DNA of 64,000 bases from Planosporangium spinosum (GCF_049999945.1 NZ_JBLYUB010000020.1:62001-126000); one strand, 5' to 3'; numbered from the stretch's first letter, positions 51,336-60,507 are shown. Notes: a model not told the origin generated them from the letters alone. Program-made: numbers and translations.

Positions 51336-54300
51336 GTGCAGACAGATTCGATCCCGCCCGCGGGACCCGCCGTTCTCGACGAGGGCCTGCACCAGCGCGT
51401 GGCCCGGCTCGCCCGGCGACGGCCCGATGCGCCGGCACTGATAGCGCAGGACCGCCTGATCAGCTACGGCGAACTGAATGCCACGGCGGACGCTTGGGCG
51501 GCCCGGCTCGCCGCCGAGGGGGTGACGGCCGGCCACCAGGTCCCCATCGCCCTGCCTCGCGGCACGGACCTGGTGCTCGCGCTGCTGGCCGTGCTCAAGA
51601 CCGGTGCCGCCTACGCGCTGCTGGACCCGGCGTGGCCCGCGGCGAGGCTGCGCGAGGTGATCGCCGTGCTGAACGCGCCGTTGATGATCGGCGCCGAGCC
51701 GGTGGCGGGATCGGATCTGCCGGTGTGGCGTACGCCGGCACGCGACCTCACCACACCGTCCGGATTCCGGCCGGCTGAGGTGGACGGCGACGCGCCGTGC
51801 TGCGTCTTCTTCACCTCCGGGACCACCGGGCGACCGAAAGGCGTCCTGACCCCGCACCGGGCCACCGCCCGGCTCTTCCAGCCCGGCACCTTCGCCACCT
51901 TCGACGAGCACACGGTGATACCGCTCGCCGCGCCGGCACCGTGGGACGCATTCTCGCTGGAGCTGTGGGCGGCACTCGCCAACGGCGGCACCTCGCTGAT
52001 CATCACGGAGCCGTATCTGACCGCCGGTGGGCTGCGCGACGGCATCGCCCGGCACGGGGTCTGCACCGCCTGGCTGACCAGCAGCCTGTTCAACATGATG
52101 GTCGACGAGGACCCGGACGCCTTCCGCGGGCTGCGCCAGCTGATGATCGGCGGAGAACGCCTCTCCCCCACCCATGTCGGCGAGTTCCTGCGCCGGCACC
52201 CCGGCATCGTCCTGCTCAACGGGTACGGGCCGGTGGAGAGCACCGTGTTCGCCACCACCCACCGAATCACACCGGCCGACGCCGAACGTCCCGGCGGCGT
52301 GCCGTTGGGACGTCCCGTTCCGGAGACCGGCGTGCACGTGCTCGACGGCGACCGGCCGTGCGCCGACGGCGAGGTCGGGGAGATCTGCCTGACCGGAGCC
52401 GGGCTCGCGCTCGGCTACCTCGGCGACGAGGAGCTCACCGCTCGCGCGTTCGTGCCGATCCGGTCCGGCGGACGGACGGTTCGCGCGTACCGCACCGGCG
52501 ACCTCGGCGTCCGCGACGCCGACGGGCTGCTGCACTTCCGCGGCCGCGCGGACCGGCAGGTGAAGGTGCGTGGCCATCGCATCGAGCCGGCGGAGATCGA
52601 GCGCCGCATCACGCAGCTGCTGCCGGTGCGCTCGTGCCGGGTGGTGGTCGACCGGACCGGCGGTTCGCAGCCACGCCTGATCGCCTGGTGCGTCCCGGAC
52701 CGGCCCGGTGATTCGCTGGAAGCGGCGGTGCCGACACTGCGCGAGGTTCTCCCCGCTTACCAGATGCCCGCCGACGTCCGGGCGGTCGACGCGTTCCCGG
52801 TGACGCCCCAGGGCAAGCTCGACGAGCGGGCGCTGCTGGCCACCCTGCACGGCACGGTGCCGACTCCGGCTGCCCGCCAGGCGGACGACCCCTGTCGGCC
52901 GGAAGGTCTCGCGGCGGTGGTCGCCGAAGTGTTCGCCGAGGTGCTGGGCCGCGACCGCGTACCTCTGGACGTGGCCTTCGGCGAGCTGGGCGGCACCTCG
53001 CTGGACAAGGGACGCGTCTGCGCCCGCCTGGCTGCCCGGCTGGGACGGCCGGTGCCGCTCGCACGATTCCTCGACCATCCGACCGTCACGGCGCTCACCG
53101 GCTGGCTCGGGGCCAACGAGCCGACCGCGCGGCCCGGCGGCGGCGCCGACGTGGGTGTCGTTCCGCTCACGCCGATGCAGCTGATCTACCTGGCCCGGCA
53201 TCTGCTCGACCCCACCGACCTGACCTCGCACTGCCTGCTGACCTGGGTGGTCGAGGGCGAGCTCGACCATGCGGCGCTCGAGGCGGCGGTCGCCGCGGTA
53301 CATGCCCGGCACGAGCCGCTGCGCGCCGCGTACCTGGGCGATCCCCGGCCGTTGGCGCGACTCGTCGAGATCGGACCGCCGCCGCTGGAGGGCTTGCCCG
53401 AACAGCCGTCGGTGGAGACGGCGATAGCCGCGCTACGGGCGCTCTTCACCGGCGAGCTGCTGATCGAGGAGGCGGACGTATGGCGCGTGGCCGTGGCGCC
53501 GGCGGGCGACGTTACCGTGCTCGGATGCGTGGTGCACCACATCGCGTTCGACGGCTGGTCGGAGTCGGTGCTCGCGCGGGACCTGGCCGCCGCCTACAAC
53601 GCCGCCCGGCGTGGCGAACCGCAGCCGAATCGGCCCGCCCCGCCGTCGCTGGCCCGCGCCTACGGCGACTACACCCAGCGGATCGCCGCGAGTGGAACGG
53701 ACCAGCAACGCGAACGGTTGCGCGCGGAACTGGCCGGCGTGCCCGCCCTGCACTGGCCGGCCCCCGTCGACCCGGACGAGGGAACGGTTTCCGGCCTCGT
53801 CGAGGTGCCTATCGAGCCGGACGTCGTCGCCGCGGTGGACGCCGAGGCGGACGCCGCCGGTGTCAGCCGGTTCGCGGCCCTGCTCCACCACTACGCCGCT
53901 TCTCTCGCCGAGGTCACCGGCCAGCGGGACTTCGCGGTGGGCATTCCGGTCGCCCAGCGTCACGACGCCGGTTCCGAGCTGGCGGTAGGCTGCCACATCG
54001 CGATGCTCTGCCTGCGTCTGCGCGGCGTGGCGCTCGACGACGGGCCGGCGGCTCTGCACGCGACGTGGCGCCGTTTCACCGAGGCGTTCGCCGCGCAGGA
54101 CGTGCCGTTCCAGGATGTGCTGCGGTCGCTCGACCTGCCCGGTGGCAGCCGGCCGCCGCTGTTCCAGAACCTCTTCGCCGTGCAGGACAACGCGTCCGCC
54201 GAACTCGCGCTGGACGGGGCACGGGCCACCTTCGTGCGCCAGCCCTACCTGGACCTGCCGCTGGAGTTGCACGCGGAGATCTGGCCGCGCGAGGACGGCG

Positions 54301-54410
54301 GGCTGCGGCTGACGGTCTGCTACCGGCGCGACGTGGTCGCCGGGTCGACCGCGGAGGAGTTGGCCAAGCGCATCGGCGAGCGGATCCGGACCGCCGGCGC
54401 GGTCCGGTGA
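51336..54410 (+). CDS. NRPS A-T-C (adenylation, carrier, condensation)
   Basis: A 1024-residue protein. The adenylation domain has CCVFFTSGTTGRPKGVLTPH, PAPWDAFSLELW, LNGYGPVESTVFATT, YRTGDLGVRD and VTPQGKLDERAL; the pocket reads D-A-L-W-I-G-G-V-F-K, close to codes for valine-like aliphatic residues. Carrier Ser555 lies in ELGGTSLDKG. The condensation domain has HHIAFDGW (His734, His735, Asp739) and LFQNLFAVQDN. The A-T-C order passes the loaded residue into its own C-terminal condensation domain. I chose GTG 51336 after GGGAGG rather than the ATG at 51270, which lies inside the operator cluster. Confidence 0.87.
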   Translation: MQTDSIPPAGPAVLDEGLHQRVARLARRRPDAPALIAQDRLISYGELNATADAWAARLAAEGVTAGHQVPIALPRGTDLVLALLAVLKTGAAYALLDPAWPAARLREVIAVLNAPLMIGAEPVAGSDLPVWRTPARDLTTPSGFRPAEVDGDAPCCVFFTSGTTGRPKGVLTPHRATARLFQPGTFATFDEHTVIPLAAPAPWDAFSLELWAALANGGTSLIITEPYLTAGGLRDGIARHGVCTAWLTSSLFNMMVDEDPDAFRGLRQLMIGGERLSPTHVGEFLRRHPGIVLLNGYGPVESTVFATTHRITPADAERPGGVPLGRPVPETGVHVLDGDRPCADGEVGEICLTGAGLALGYLGDEELTARAFVPIRSGGRTVRAYRTGDLGVRDADGLLHFRGRADRQVKVRGHRIEPAEIERRITQLLPVRSCRVVVDRTGGSQPRLIAWCVPDRPGDSLEAAVPTLREVLPAYQMPADVRAVDAFPVTPQGKLDERALLATLHGTVPTPAARQADDPCRPEGLAAVVAEVFAEVLGRDRVPLDVAFGELGGTSLDKGRVCARLAARLGRPVPLARFLDHPTVTALTGWLGANEPTARPGGGADVGVVPLTPMQLIYLARHLLDPTDLTSHCLLTWVVEGELDHAALEAAVAAVHARHEPLRAAYLGDPRPLARLVEIGPPPLEGLPEQPSVETAIAALRALFTGELLIEEADVWRVAVAPAGDVTVLGCVVHHIAFDGWSESVLARDLAAAYNAARRGEPQPNRPAPPSLARAYGDYTQRIAASGTDQQRERLRAELAGVPALHWPAPVDPDEGTVSGLVEVPIEPDVVAAVDAEADAAGVSRFAALLHHYAASLAEVTGQRDFAVGIPVAQRHDAGSELAVGCHIAMLCLRLRGVALDDGPAALHATWRRFTEAFAAQDVPFQDVLRSLDLPGGSRPPLFQNLFAVQDNASAELALDGARATFVRQPYLDLPLELHAEIWPREDGGLRLTVCYRRDVVAGSTAEELAKRIGERIRTAGAVR

Positions 54411-54419
54411 GCCCGCCGG

Positions 54420-55700
54420 TCACCGCAGCACGAACCGCACCGGCAGCGTCTCCGGACCGCCGACCGCGATGGATCGCACCCGGTGCACGGGACCGGCGAG
54501 CTCGATGCACCGCGTACGGTCAAGAAGCTCGGTGTAGAGAATCCGCATTTGCGTACGGGCGAGCGTCGCCCCGAGGCAGAAGTGTTCACCGATGCCGAGG
54601 GCCAGATGGCGGTTCGGGCTGCGGCCGATGTCGAAGCGACCCGGCTCCGCGAAGATCTCTTCGTCTCGGTTGGCCGACGGAACCCACAGCACCACCCGGT
54701 CGCCGGCCGGGATCCGCCGGCCGCGTACGGTGCAATCGCGGGTCGCCGTGCGCATGCTGTGCGTGGCGCTGGAGGTCCAGCGCAGCACCTCCTCGATGGC
54801 GGAGGGTAGCAGCGACCGGTCGGCGTCGAGGCGGCGCCACTGGCCGGGATGGCGCAGGAAGGCCTCCATCCCGCCGGCGATCGCCAACCGCCCGTTCTCG
54901 GTGGCGCCGACGATGTTCTCGCAGTTGAGCAGCACCTCTTCCTCGGTGAGCAGGTCGCCGCCGAGCGTGCCGCCGAGAAGCGCACTGACCAGGTCGTCGG
55001 TCGGAGCGGTGAGGCGGCGTTCCATCATGTCGATGAAGTAGTGCATCAGCTCCTGGTGCGCGGCGAGTGAGACGCCGGCCTCGAACGCCTCGTTGGTCCA
55101 GCGGAACAGATTTTCGTGGTCGCGGTCGGGCACGCCCATGATGGAGCCGATCACGTACATCGACAGGCGTCCCGCGACGTCGTGCACGAAGTCGACGACC
55201 GGCTCGTCGCACACCCGGGCGAGGATGGCGCGTACCGAGGCGCGCATCGACTCCTCCAAGCGGCGGACCGACCGGGTGGTGAACCAGTCGGCGACGACCG
55301 CGCGCAGCTGCTTGTGCCGCGGCGGGTCGGTGAGCGCGAGCGTCATGCCCCCGCCCGGGTCCTCGCCCCGGTCGGCGGGGCGCAGCAGTACACCGCGGCG
55401 CGACGAGAACGTCTGCGGGTCACGGTAGGCGGCGCGGACGTCCTCGTAACGCGTCAGCGACCAGAAAGGTGGCAACTCGCCCGCCGGATGGCGCAGCACC
55501 GGCGCGTGGTGACGCATCCAGTGCCATACCCGGTGCGGGTCCCCATCGGCGTGCAGCGCCGGATCGGTGAGCCGGTCGACGCCGACGGTCTCGTCCATGA
55601 GGCCTGAGTCCGCGACCGCGGCGGTGAGGCGGTCGAGATCTGCCGGCACGGCCGGTGGCCGGGCCTGTATCGCGGTGATCCGCTGCGACGCCGATTGCAT
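54420..55700 (-). CDS. cytochrome P450
   Basis: A 426-residue bacterial P450: C-helix GMTLALTDPPRHKQLRAVVA, I-helix ENIVGATENGRLAIAGGMEA, EEVLRWTSS...MRTATRD (K-helix ExxR and after), and heme loop LALGIGEHFCLGATLARTQM with the Cys ligand. The I-helix has Glu-Asn-Gly where the usual acid-Thr(-Thr) pair sits, and the heme loop lacks the usual leading Phe, so oxygen activation may be unusual. ATG 55700 after GGAGAA. It is divergent from the PKS gene. Confidence 0.87.
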   Translation of the reverse strand: MQSASQRITAIQARPPAVPADLDRLTAAVADSGLMDETVGVDRLTDPALHADGDPHRVWHWMRHHAPVLRHPAGELPPFWSLTRYEDVRAAYRDPQTFSSRRGVLLRPADRGEDPGGGMTLALTDPPRHKQLRAVVADWFTTRSVRRLEESMRASVRAILARVCDEPVVDFVHDVAGRLSMYVIGSIMGVPDRDHENLFRWTNEAFEAGVSLAAHQELMHYFIDMMERRLTAPTDDLVSALLGGTLGGDLLTEEEVLLNCENIVGATENGRLAIAGGMEAFLRHPGQWRRLDADRSLLPSAIEEVLRWTSSATHSMRTATRDCTVRGRRIPAGDRVVLWVPSANRDEEIFAEPGRFDIGRSPNRHLALGIGEHFCLGATLARTQMRILYTELLDRTRCIELAGPVHRVRSIAVGGPETLPVRFVLR

Positions 55701-55739
55701 CGTCTTCTCCGTCCCATGCGGCCGAACGTGTGCCCATTA

Positions 55740-55787
55740 TTGTCAAGAGGTTGCCACACGCTGCCAAACGCGGCAACGTTATGCCAG
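55740..55787. promoter_or_regulatory. TTGCCAA array between P450 and PKS genes
   Basis: TTGTCAA (55740), TTGCCAC (55751), CTGCCAA (55761) and ATGCCAG (55781) are spaced 11, 10 and 20 bp on the plus strand, with a reverse copy CGGCAAC at 55771 filling the gap. CAACGT (55774-55779) lies 6 nt after the third copy. The P450 start is at 55700 and the PKS start at 55822. Confidence 0.68.
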
Positions 55788-55821
55788 ACGCTTATCGCCG
55801 CATCGCCTCCGGAGGTCGTCC

Positions 55822-58752
55822 ATGGACCGAGACCGAGCCCTCGACGTCGCCGTGACCGGGATGGCCGCCCGCCTGCCCGGCGTCGCCGATATGGAGCAGT
55901 GGTGGAAAGCGATCCTGAGCGCACGGGTGCTGATCCGCCGCCTGACGCGCGACGAGCTGCTCGACGCCGGGGTGCCGGCGGAGCTCGCGGACGCGGAGGG
56001 CTACGTCCCCGTGCGGGGCGTGCTCGCCGATGCGGACCGGTTCGACCACCGCCTCTTCGGTATCAGCGCCCGCGACGCCGAGCTGATGGACCCGCAGCAC
56101 CGGCTGATGCTCGAGGTCGCGTGGTCGGCGTTGGAGGATAGCGGCCTCGCGCCGCAGCCGACGCCCGGCGCTGCCGGCCGCGACGTCGCCGTCTACGCCA
56201 GCGGCAGCGGTAGCGGCTACCTGCGGGCCATGCTCTCCGGCGGACCGCTCGACCCGCTCACCCTGGACCAGGCGCTGCACGGCACTGAACCCGACTTCAT
56301 CGCCAGCCTGATCTCCTACAAGCTCGGGCTGACCGGGCCCGCGCTGGGCGTACAGACCGCCTGCTCCTCGTCCCTGGTCGCGGTACACCTCGCCACGCAG
56401 GCCCTGCTGAACGGCGAGTGCGACACCGCGCTGGTGGTGGCCGCCGGCATCGACTTCCCGCAAGGCGGCCACCTGCACGTCGATGGCGGCATCCAGTCGT
56501 CCTCCGGGATGTGCCGGCCGTTCGACGAGCGATCCGACGGCGTCGTGGCCGGCTCCGGCGTCGTGGCGCTGGTCCTGCGCCGGCTCGCCGACCTCGGCGA
56601 CGACCCCGAGCCGTACGGGGTACTGCTCGGCACCGCGGTCAACAACGACGGCTCGGCCAAGGCCGGCTACTACGCACCCTCGGTGACCGGTCAGGAGGCG
56701 GTGATCCGGGCGGCCCTCGCCGCCGCGGACGTGCCCGGGTCCTCCATCGGCTACCTGGAGGCGCATGCCACCGGCACCCGGGTCGGCGACCCGATCGAAT
56801 GGGCCGCGGCGAGCGCGGCGCTGGCCGCCACGGGCGCCGCGCCCGGGCAGGTGGCCGTCGGCGCCCTCAAAGCCACCATGGGCCACCTCGACGCGGCGTC
56901 CGGCCTGGCCGCAGTGGTCAAGGCGATGCGGGTCGTCCGGGACGGCGTGATCCCGGCGATCGCCGGGTTCACCGCGCTCAACCCGCTGCTGGACACCGCC
57001 GGATCGCCGTTGCGGGTGCCGGCGGCGGCGGAGCCCTGGACCGGTCCGCTCCCTCGCCGGGCGGGCGTCAGCTCGTTCGGCATCGGGGGCACGAACGCCC
57101 ACGTCGTCATCGAGGCACCGGAGCGCGTACCGGCGCGAGCCGCCGTACCCGCCCGGGACCGGTTGATCGTCCTGTCCGCCGGTGATCCGGAGGCGCTCGA
57201 CCGGACGGCCGAGCGGGTCGCCGGCCACCTGCGCCGCGAACGACCGGACCTCGCCGACGTCGCCACCACCCTGGCCGCCGGACGCGCCGCGCTGCCGGAA
57301 CGCCTGGCCGTGGTCGCGCGGGACAGCGCCGAGGCAGCCCGCCAACTCGACCGTCGGCCGCGAGGGGCGCGCGGCCGGGCGCCGGCCGGACCGGTCGCCG
57401 TGGCCTTTCTGCTGCCCGGCCAGGGCTCGCAGCGCCCGGGCATGGCCGCCGGGTACACCGCGGCGCTGCCCGGATTCGCCACAGCGCTGGACGAGTGCCT
57501 CGCCGCCCTGCCCGGCGAGCTGGCCGTCCGGCTGCATCGCGCGCTCTTCGACTCCGCCTTCCCCGCCGCGGAACTGGCCGCCACCGAGCTGGCGCAGCCG
57601 GCGCTGTTCGCGGTCGGGTACGCGGCCGGACGGGCGCTGACCGGCCTCGGCGTGAGGCCGTGCTCGCTGCTCGGCCACAGCCTGGGCGAGATCGCCGCGG
57701 CGTGTCTCGCCGACGTGCTCGACCTCGCCGACGCCGCTCGCTTCGTCGCCGTGCGGGGACGCGCCATGCAGGCCTGCCCGCCGGGCGCGATGGTCGCCGT
57801 CGGCTGCGACCCCGGCACCGTCCGGGACCTGATCGCCGAGTCGGGCGCCGAGCTGACGCTGGCAGCCGTGAACGGGCCGGCCAGCTGCACGGTGGCCGGC
57901 ACCGAGCAGGACGTGGAACGCTTCCGCAGGCACGTCGGCGACCGGGTTTTCGCCCGCCGCCTGCATACCAGCCACGCGTTTCACTCCAGGCTGATGGAAC
58001 CGGCGCTGCCGGAACTGGCCGAGGCGCTCGCCGGTGTGCCGCTGCGTCGGGCGGCGACGCCGCTGGCCAGCAATCTGACCGGGGAGTTCGTCGCGGAGGG
58101 CGGCGCCGTGACCGCAGACTCGCTGGTGGAGCAGGCGCGCCGGCCCGTACTCTTCGGTGACGCGCTGGCGGCACTGGCCCGAACGTATCCGCACTGCGTG
58201 GCCGTCGAGGTCGGACCGGGGCAGGCCCTAGCCACCCAGGCCGCGGCCGCCGGCCTGACGGCGGTACCGCTCGACCCGGGCGGCGATGACGATCCTGGCC
58301 GTGCCGTGCTGGCCGCCCTGGGTAAGTTGTGGACGCTGGGCGTGCCGGTTCCGCTGCAGCGCCTCGGCGCGGGCGAGGGCCGCCGCATCCACCTGCCCGG
58401 CTACGCGTTCCACGGCCCCCGACTGCTGGCCCCGGAGGTGGGCCGCGGCCCGTCGGTGACGGCGACGCCCCGTCCAGCTCCCGCAACCACGGCCACCGCT
58501 GCCGGCGCAGGCGACCCGGATCCCGACGTGATAATGCCCGAGCTGTGGGCCGAGGTGCTCGGCCAGACGGACCTCGACGGTGACGCGGACTTCTTCGCCC
58601 TCGGCGGAGACTCTCTCCTGATCACCCAACTGGCCCGGCGCATCCACGGGGAGTTCGGCGTCCGCGTCCCGCTGCGCGACATGCTGGCCGGGCGGACCCT
58701 GAGCCGGCAGACCGCGCTCGTGCGGGACGCGCTCGACCGCCGTGCGGCATGA
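55822..58752 (+). CDS. type I polyketide synthase module KS-AT-ACP
   Basis: A 976-residue single module. KS: VTGMAARLPGVADMEQWWKA, catalytic Cys181 in VQTACSSSLVAV, His315 in EAHATGT and His355 in KATMGH. AT: Ser620 in LLGHSLGEIAAA and the HAFH specificity motif (718-721), which indicates malonyl-CoA. Carrier Ser931 in ALGGDSLLITQ. No reductive domain, docking domain or TE is seen. It probably extends an aminoacyl chain from an NRPS by two carbons and leaves a beta-keto group. ATG 55822 after GGAGG. Confidence 0.9.
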   Translation: MDRDRALDVAVTGMAARLPGVADMEQWWKAILSARVLIRRLTRDELLDAGVPAELADAEGYVPVRGVLADADRFDHRLFGISARDAELMDPQHRLMLEVAWSALEDSGLAPQPTPGAAGRDVAVYASGSGSGYLRAMLSGGPLDPLTLDQALHGTEPDFIASLISYKLGLTGPALGVQTACSSSLVAVHLATQALLNGECDTALVVAAGIDFPQGGHLHVDGGIQSSSGMCRPFDERSDGVVAGSGVVALVLRRLADLGDDPEPYGVLLGTAVNNDGSAKAGYYAPSVTGQEAVIRAALAAADVPGSSIGYLEAHATGTRVGDPIEWAAASAALAATGAAPGQVAVGALKATMGHLDAASGLAAVVKAMRVVRDGVIPAIAGFTALNPLLDTAGSPLRVPAAAEPWTGPLPRRAGVSSFGIGGTNAHVVIEAPERVPARAAVPARDRLIVLSAGDPEALDRTAERVAGHLRRERPDLADVATTLAAGRAALPERLAVVARDSAEAARQLDRRPRGARGRAPAGPVAVAFLLPGQGSQRPGMAAGYTAALPGFATALDECLAALPGELAVRLHRALFDSAFPAAELAATELAQPALFAVGYAAGRALTGLGVRPCSLLGHSLGEIAAACLADVLDLADAARFVAVRGRAMQACPPGAMVAVGCDPGTVRDLIAESGAELTLAAVNGPASCTVAGTEQDVERFRRHVGDRVFARRLHTSHAFHSRLMEPALPELAEALAGVPLRRAATPLASNLTGEFVAEGGAVTADSLVEQARRPVLFGDALAALARTYPHCVAVEVGPGQALATQAAAAGLTAVPLDPGGDDDPGRAVLAALGKLWTLGVPVPLQRLGAGEGRRIHLPGYAFHGPRLLAPEVGRGPSVTATPRPAPATTATAAGAGDPDPDVIMPELWAEVLGQTDLDGDADFFALGGDSLLITQLARRIHGEFGVRVPLRDMLAGRTLSRQTALVRDALDRRAA

Positions 58753-59047
58753 CTGTCTCCGGACGGGCGCGGCGACGCACCACCCAGATGAGGCCGTGGC
58801 CAGCGAGGGTCTGGACGAGGCCGTCGGCGATCGTGTCGAAGCCGTCCAGCGGCCCGGCTGCCGGCGGGCAGGCACGACGCGCAGCAGTCGTCACAACCCC
58901 CTGAAGTGCGCAAACAGCCCATACCAGCCGTCCTCTACCGCACCACCCTCAACAAACCACCGTTAGTCGTGTCGCAGCAACAGCGCGCCTTGCCCGTCAG
59001 CGGAATTGCGGGCACGCGCTGCCGACCGCCGAAGCGGCAACCACGCC
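58753..59047. other. intergenic region without a supportable gene
   Basis: This 295-nt stretch follows the PKS stop. A 90-codon minus-strand frame (FDTIADGLVQTLAGHGLIWV) is open but has no recognised family and no good start, so I do not call it. Confidence 0.5.
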
Positions 59048-59086
59048 CACGGCGGGGACGGGTGCCCCCGGCGGGGGCCCGCCGTG
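59048..59086 (-). terminator. nested GC hairpin directly after the second DIDWP peptide gene
   Basis: CACGGCGG (59048-59055) pairs with CCGCCGTG (59079-59086), enclosing GCCCCC/GGGGGC around 59064-59078. It begins 3 nt after the minus-strand stop at 59090, a close parallel to the hairpin behind the first peptide gene. Confidence 0.7.
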
Positions 59087-59089
59087 CAG

Positions 59090-59248
59090 TCACGGCCAGT
59101 CGATGTCCGCGCCGACGGCACGCGCCGCGACGCTCGGCGCGGTCGGCGACAGCAGACCGCCCGCGGAGCTCGCGGCGAGTGCCAAAGTGACGAGCAGTGT
59201 GAACCCGACGGAACGGATCAAGAAGTTGACAACGAGCAATGCCGACAT
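59090..59248 (-). CDS. 52-residue exported-looking peptide ending in DIDWP
   Basis: It opens MSALLVVNFLIRSVGFTLLV and stays hydrophobic to about residue 26 (TLALAA), then has a Ser/Pro/Ala linker with APSVAARA-type small residues suited to signal-peptide cleavage, and ends AVGADIDWP. The ATG at 59248 has AGGA 6 nt upstream. Apart from the N-terminal helix its only match to the 62-residue peptide at 38423 is the terminal (A/S)DIDWP. It lies downstream of the aldo-keto reductase gene on the same strand. The role is unknown; a secreted signal precursor is the favoured hypothesis. Confidence 0.62.
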   Translation of the reverse strand: MSALLVVNFLIRSVGFTLLVTLALAASSAGGLLSPTAPSVAARAVGADIDWP

Positions 59249-59406
59249 GGACGTCCTGCCCCCGTAGCTGGAACGCGATGATGATGCTGATGCTGTCCGG
59301 CTTGGCGCTCGTACCTGGCCGCGCCTCAATCACGGCTTTTGAAATGTGACCCAATTGACCGGGCGCAGCCAGCGTCCACCCGCTCAAAGTGTTCATCAGG
59401 CGTCAC

Positions 59407-59442
59407 GCCCTATATGGCCAGATCGCACTGTCCATATAGGGC
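59407..59442. promoter_or_regulatory. 11-bp perfect inverted repeat upstream of the second peptide gene
   Basis: GCCCTATATGG (59407-59417) and CCATATAGGGC (59432-59442) are exact reverse complements separated by 14 nt. The arms are AT-rich in a very GC-rich region, with half-site centres 25 bp apart. It lies between the reductase stop (59518) and the peptide start (59248), so it may be a regulator site or the reductase terminator. Confidence 0.5.
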
Positions 59443-59517
59443 ATAGCGTCCGTACCTGTGTGACTCCCCTTCCGCTACGGTCCGGCCATTACCGCGGCGT
59501 ACGCGCCGCGACAGTCG

Positions 59518-60507
59518 TCACCATCGGTGATGCACCTGGTCGCGAATTCGGCGGTCGTAGATGTCCTGGATCGCTGCCAGGACCGCCGCCGGCAGTTCGG
59601 GCAGCTGGGCGACCGCGGCGTTGGCCCGCGCCTGCCCGACCGTACGCGCACCGGGGATCACCGAGGTGACGCCGGGCTGCTGGATGACCCACCGCAGCGC
59701 CATCTGCGCCGGCTGCACGCCCTCCGGCGCCAGTTCGGCGAACTCCCGGGCCGCGTCGACGCCGGTGGCGTAGTCGACGCCCGAGAACGTCTCCCCCACG
59801 TCGAACGCCTCACCGTGGCGGTTGTAGTTGCGGTGGTCGTCAGCCGGGAAGACCGAATCGCACCCGTATTTGCCCGACAGTAGGCCGGACGCCAGCGGGA
59901 CGCGGGCGATGACGCCCACGCCGGCGGCTCGCGCGGCCGGCAGAACGCGCTCCAGCGGCTTGCGCCGGAAGGCGTTGAGGATGATCTGGACGCTGGCCAC
60001 GTTCGGCCGGGCGATGGCGGTGAGAGCCTCGTCGCAGGTCTCCACGCTCACACCGTACGCAGCGACGCGCTTCTCGGCTACGAGCGCGTCGAGCGCGTCG
60101 AACACCGCGTCGGAGCCGTACACCGACGTCGGCGGGCAGTGCAGCTGGACCAGGTCCAGCGTGTCGACGCCTAGGTTGGCCCGTGACCGGTCAGTCCACG
60201 CACGGAAGTTGTCCAATGTGAACTCGGCGGGGCGCTGCACACCGCGCCGACCCATCTTGGTGGCCACGATGACATCGTCCGCGCCGCTGCCGAGCCCGCG
60301 CAGGAACCTGCCGATGAGCCGCTCGCTGCGCCCGTCGCCGTACACGTCCGCAGTGTCGAGCAACGTGACACCGGAGGCCACCGCCGTATCGAGGATGGCC
60401 AGGGCCTCACCCTCGTCCACCGTGCCCCAATCCGCACCCAGCTGCCAGGTGCCCAGGCCGACGACCGAAGCCGACCGCCCCATTCTGCCGAATGGCCGAA
60501 GCTCCAC
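59518..60507 (-). CDS. aldo-keto reductase
   Basis: A 329-residue TIM-barrel AKR: VELRPFGRMGRSASVVGLGT opening, catalytic Asp and Tyr in TLLDTADVYGDGRSERLIG, Lys in VIVATKMGRRG, His in LDLVQLHCPP, and the NADPH-binding end VTSVIPGARTVGQARANAAV. It probably reduces a ketone of the product. The GTG at 60507 follows GAGGTGG and gives the standard AKR N-terminus; the open frame continues upstream into transposase debris. It has a TTGCCAA-type promoter and so appears to belong to the same regulon. Confidence 0.87.
   Translation of the reverse strand: MELRPFGRMGRSASVVGLGTWQLGADWGTVDEGEALAILDTAVASGVTLLDTADVYGDGRSERLIGRFLRGLGSGADDVIVATKMGRRGVQRPAEFTLDNFRAWTDRSRANLGVDTLDLVQLHCPPTSVYGSDAVFDALDALVAEKRVAAYGVSVETCDEALTAIARPNVASVQIILNAFRRKPLERVLPAARAAGVGVIARVPLASGLLSGKYGCDSVFPADDHRNYNRHGEAFDVGETFSGVDYATGVDAAREFAELAPEGVQPAQMALRWVIQQPGVTSVIPGARTVGQARANAAVAQLPELPAAVLAAIQDIYDRRIRDQVHHRW

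Noticed and set aside
58622..58894. Minus-strand 90-codon frame after the PKS gene
   Set aside because: It overlaps the carrier-domain end of the PKS, lacks a plausible start and matches no family I know.
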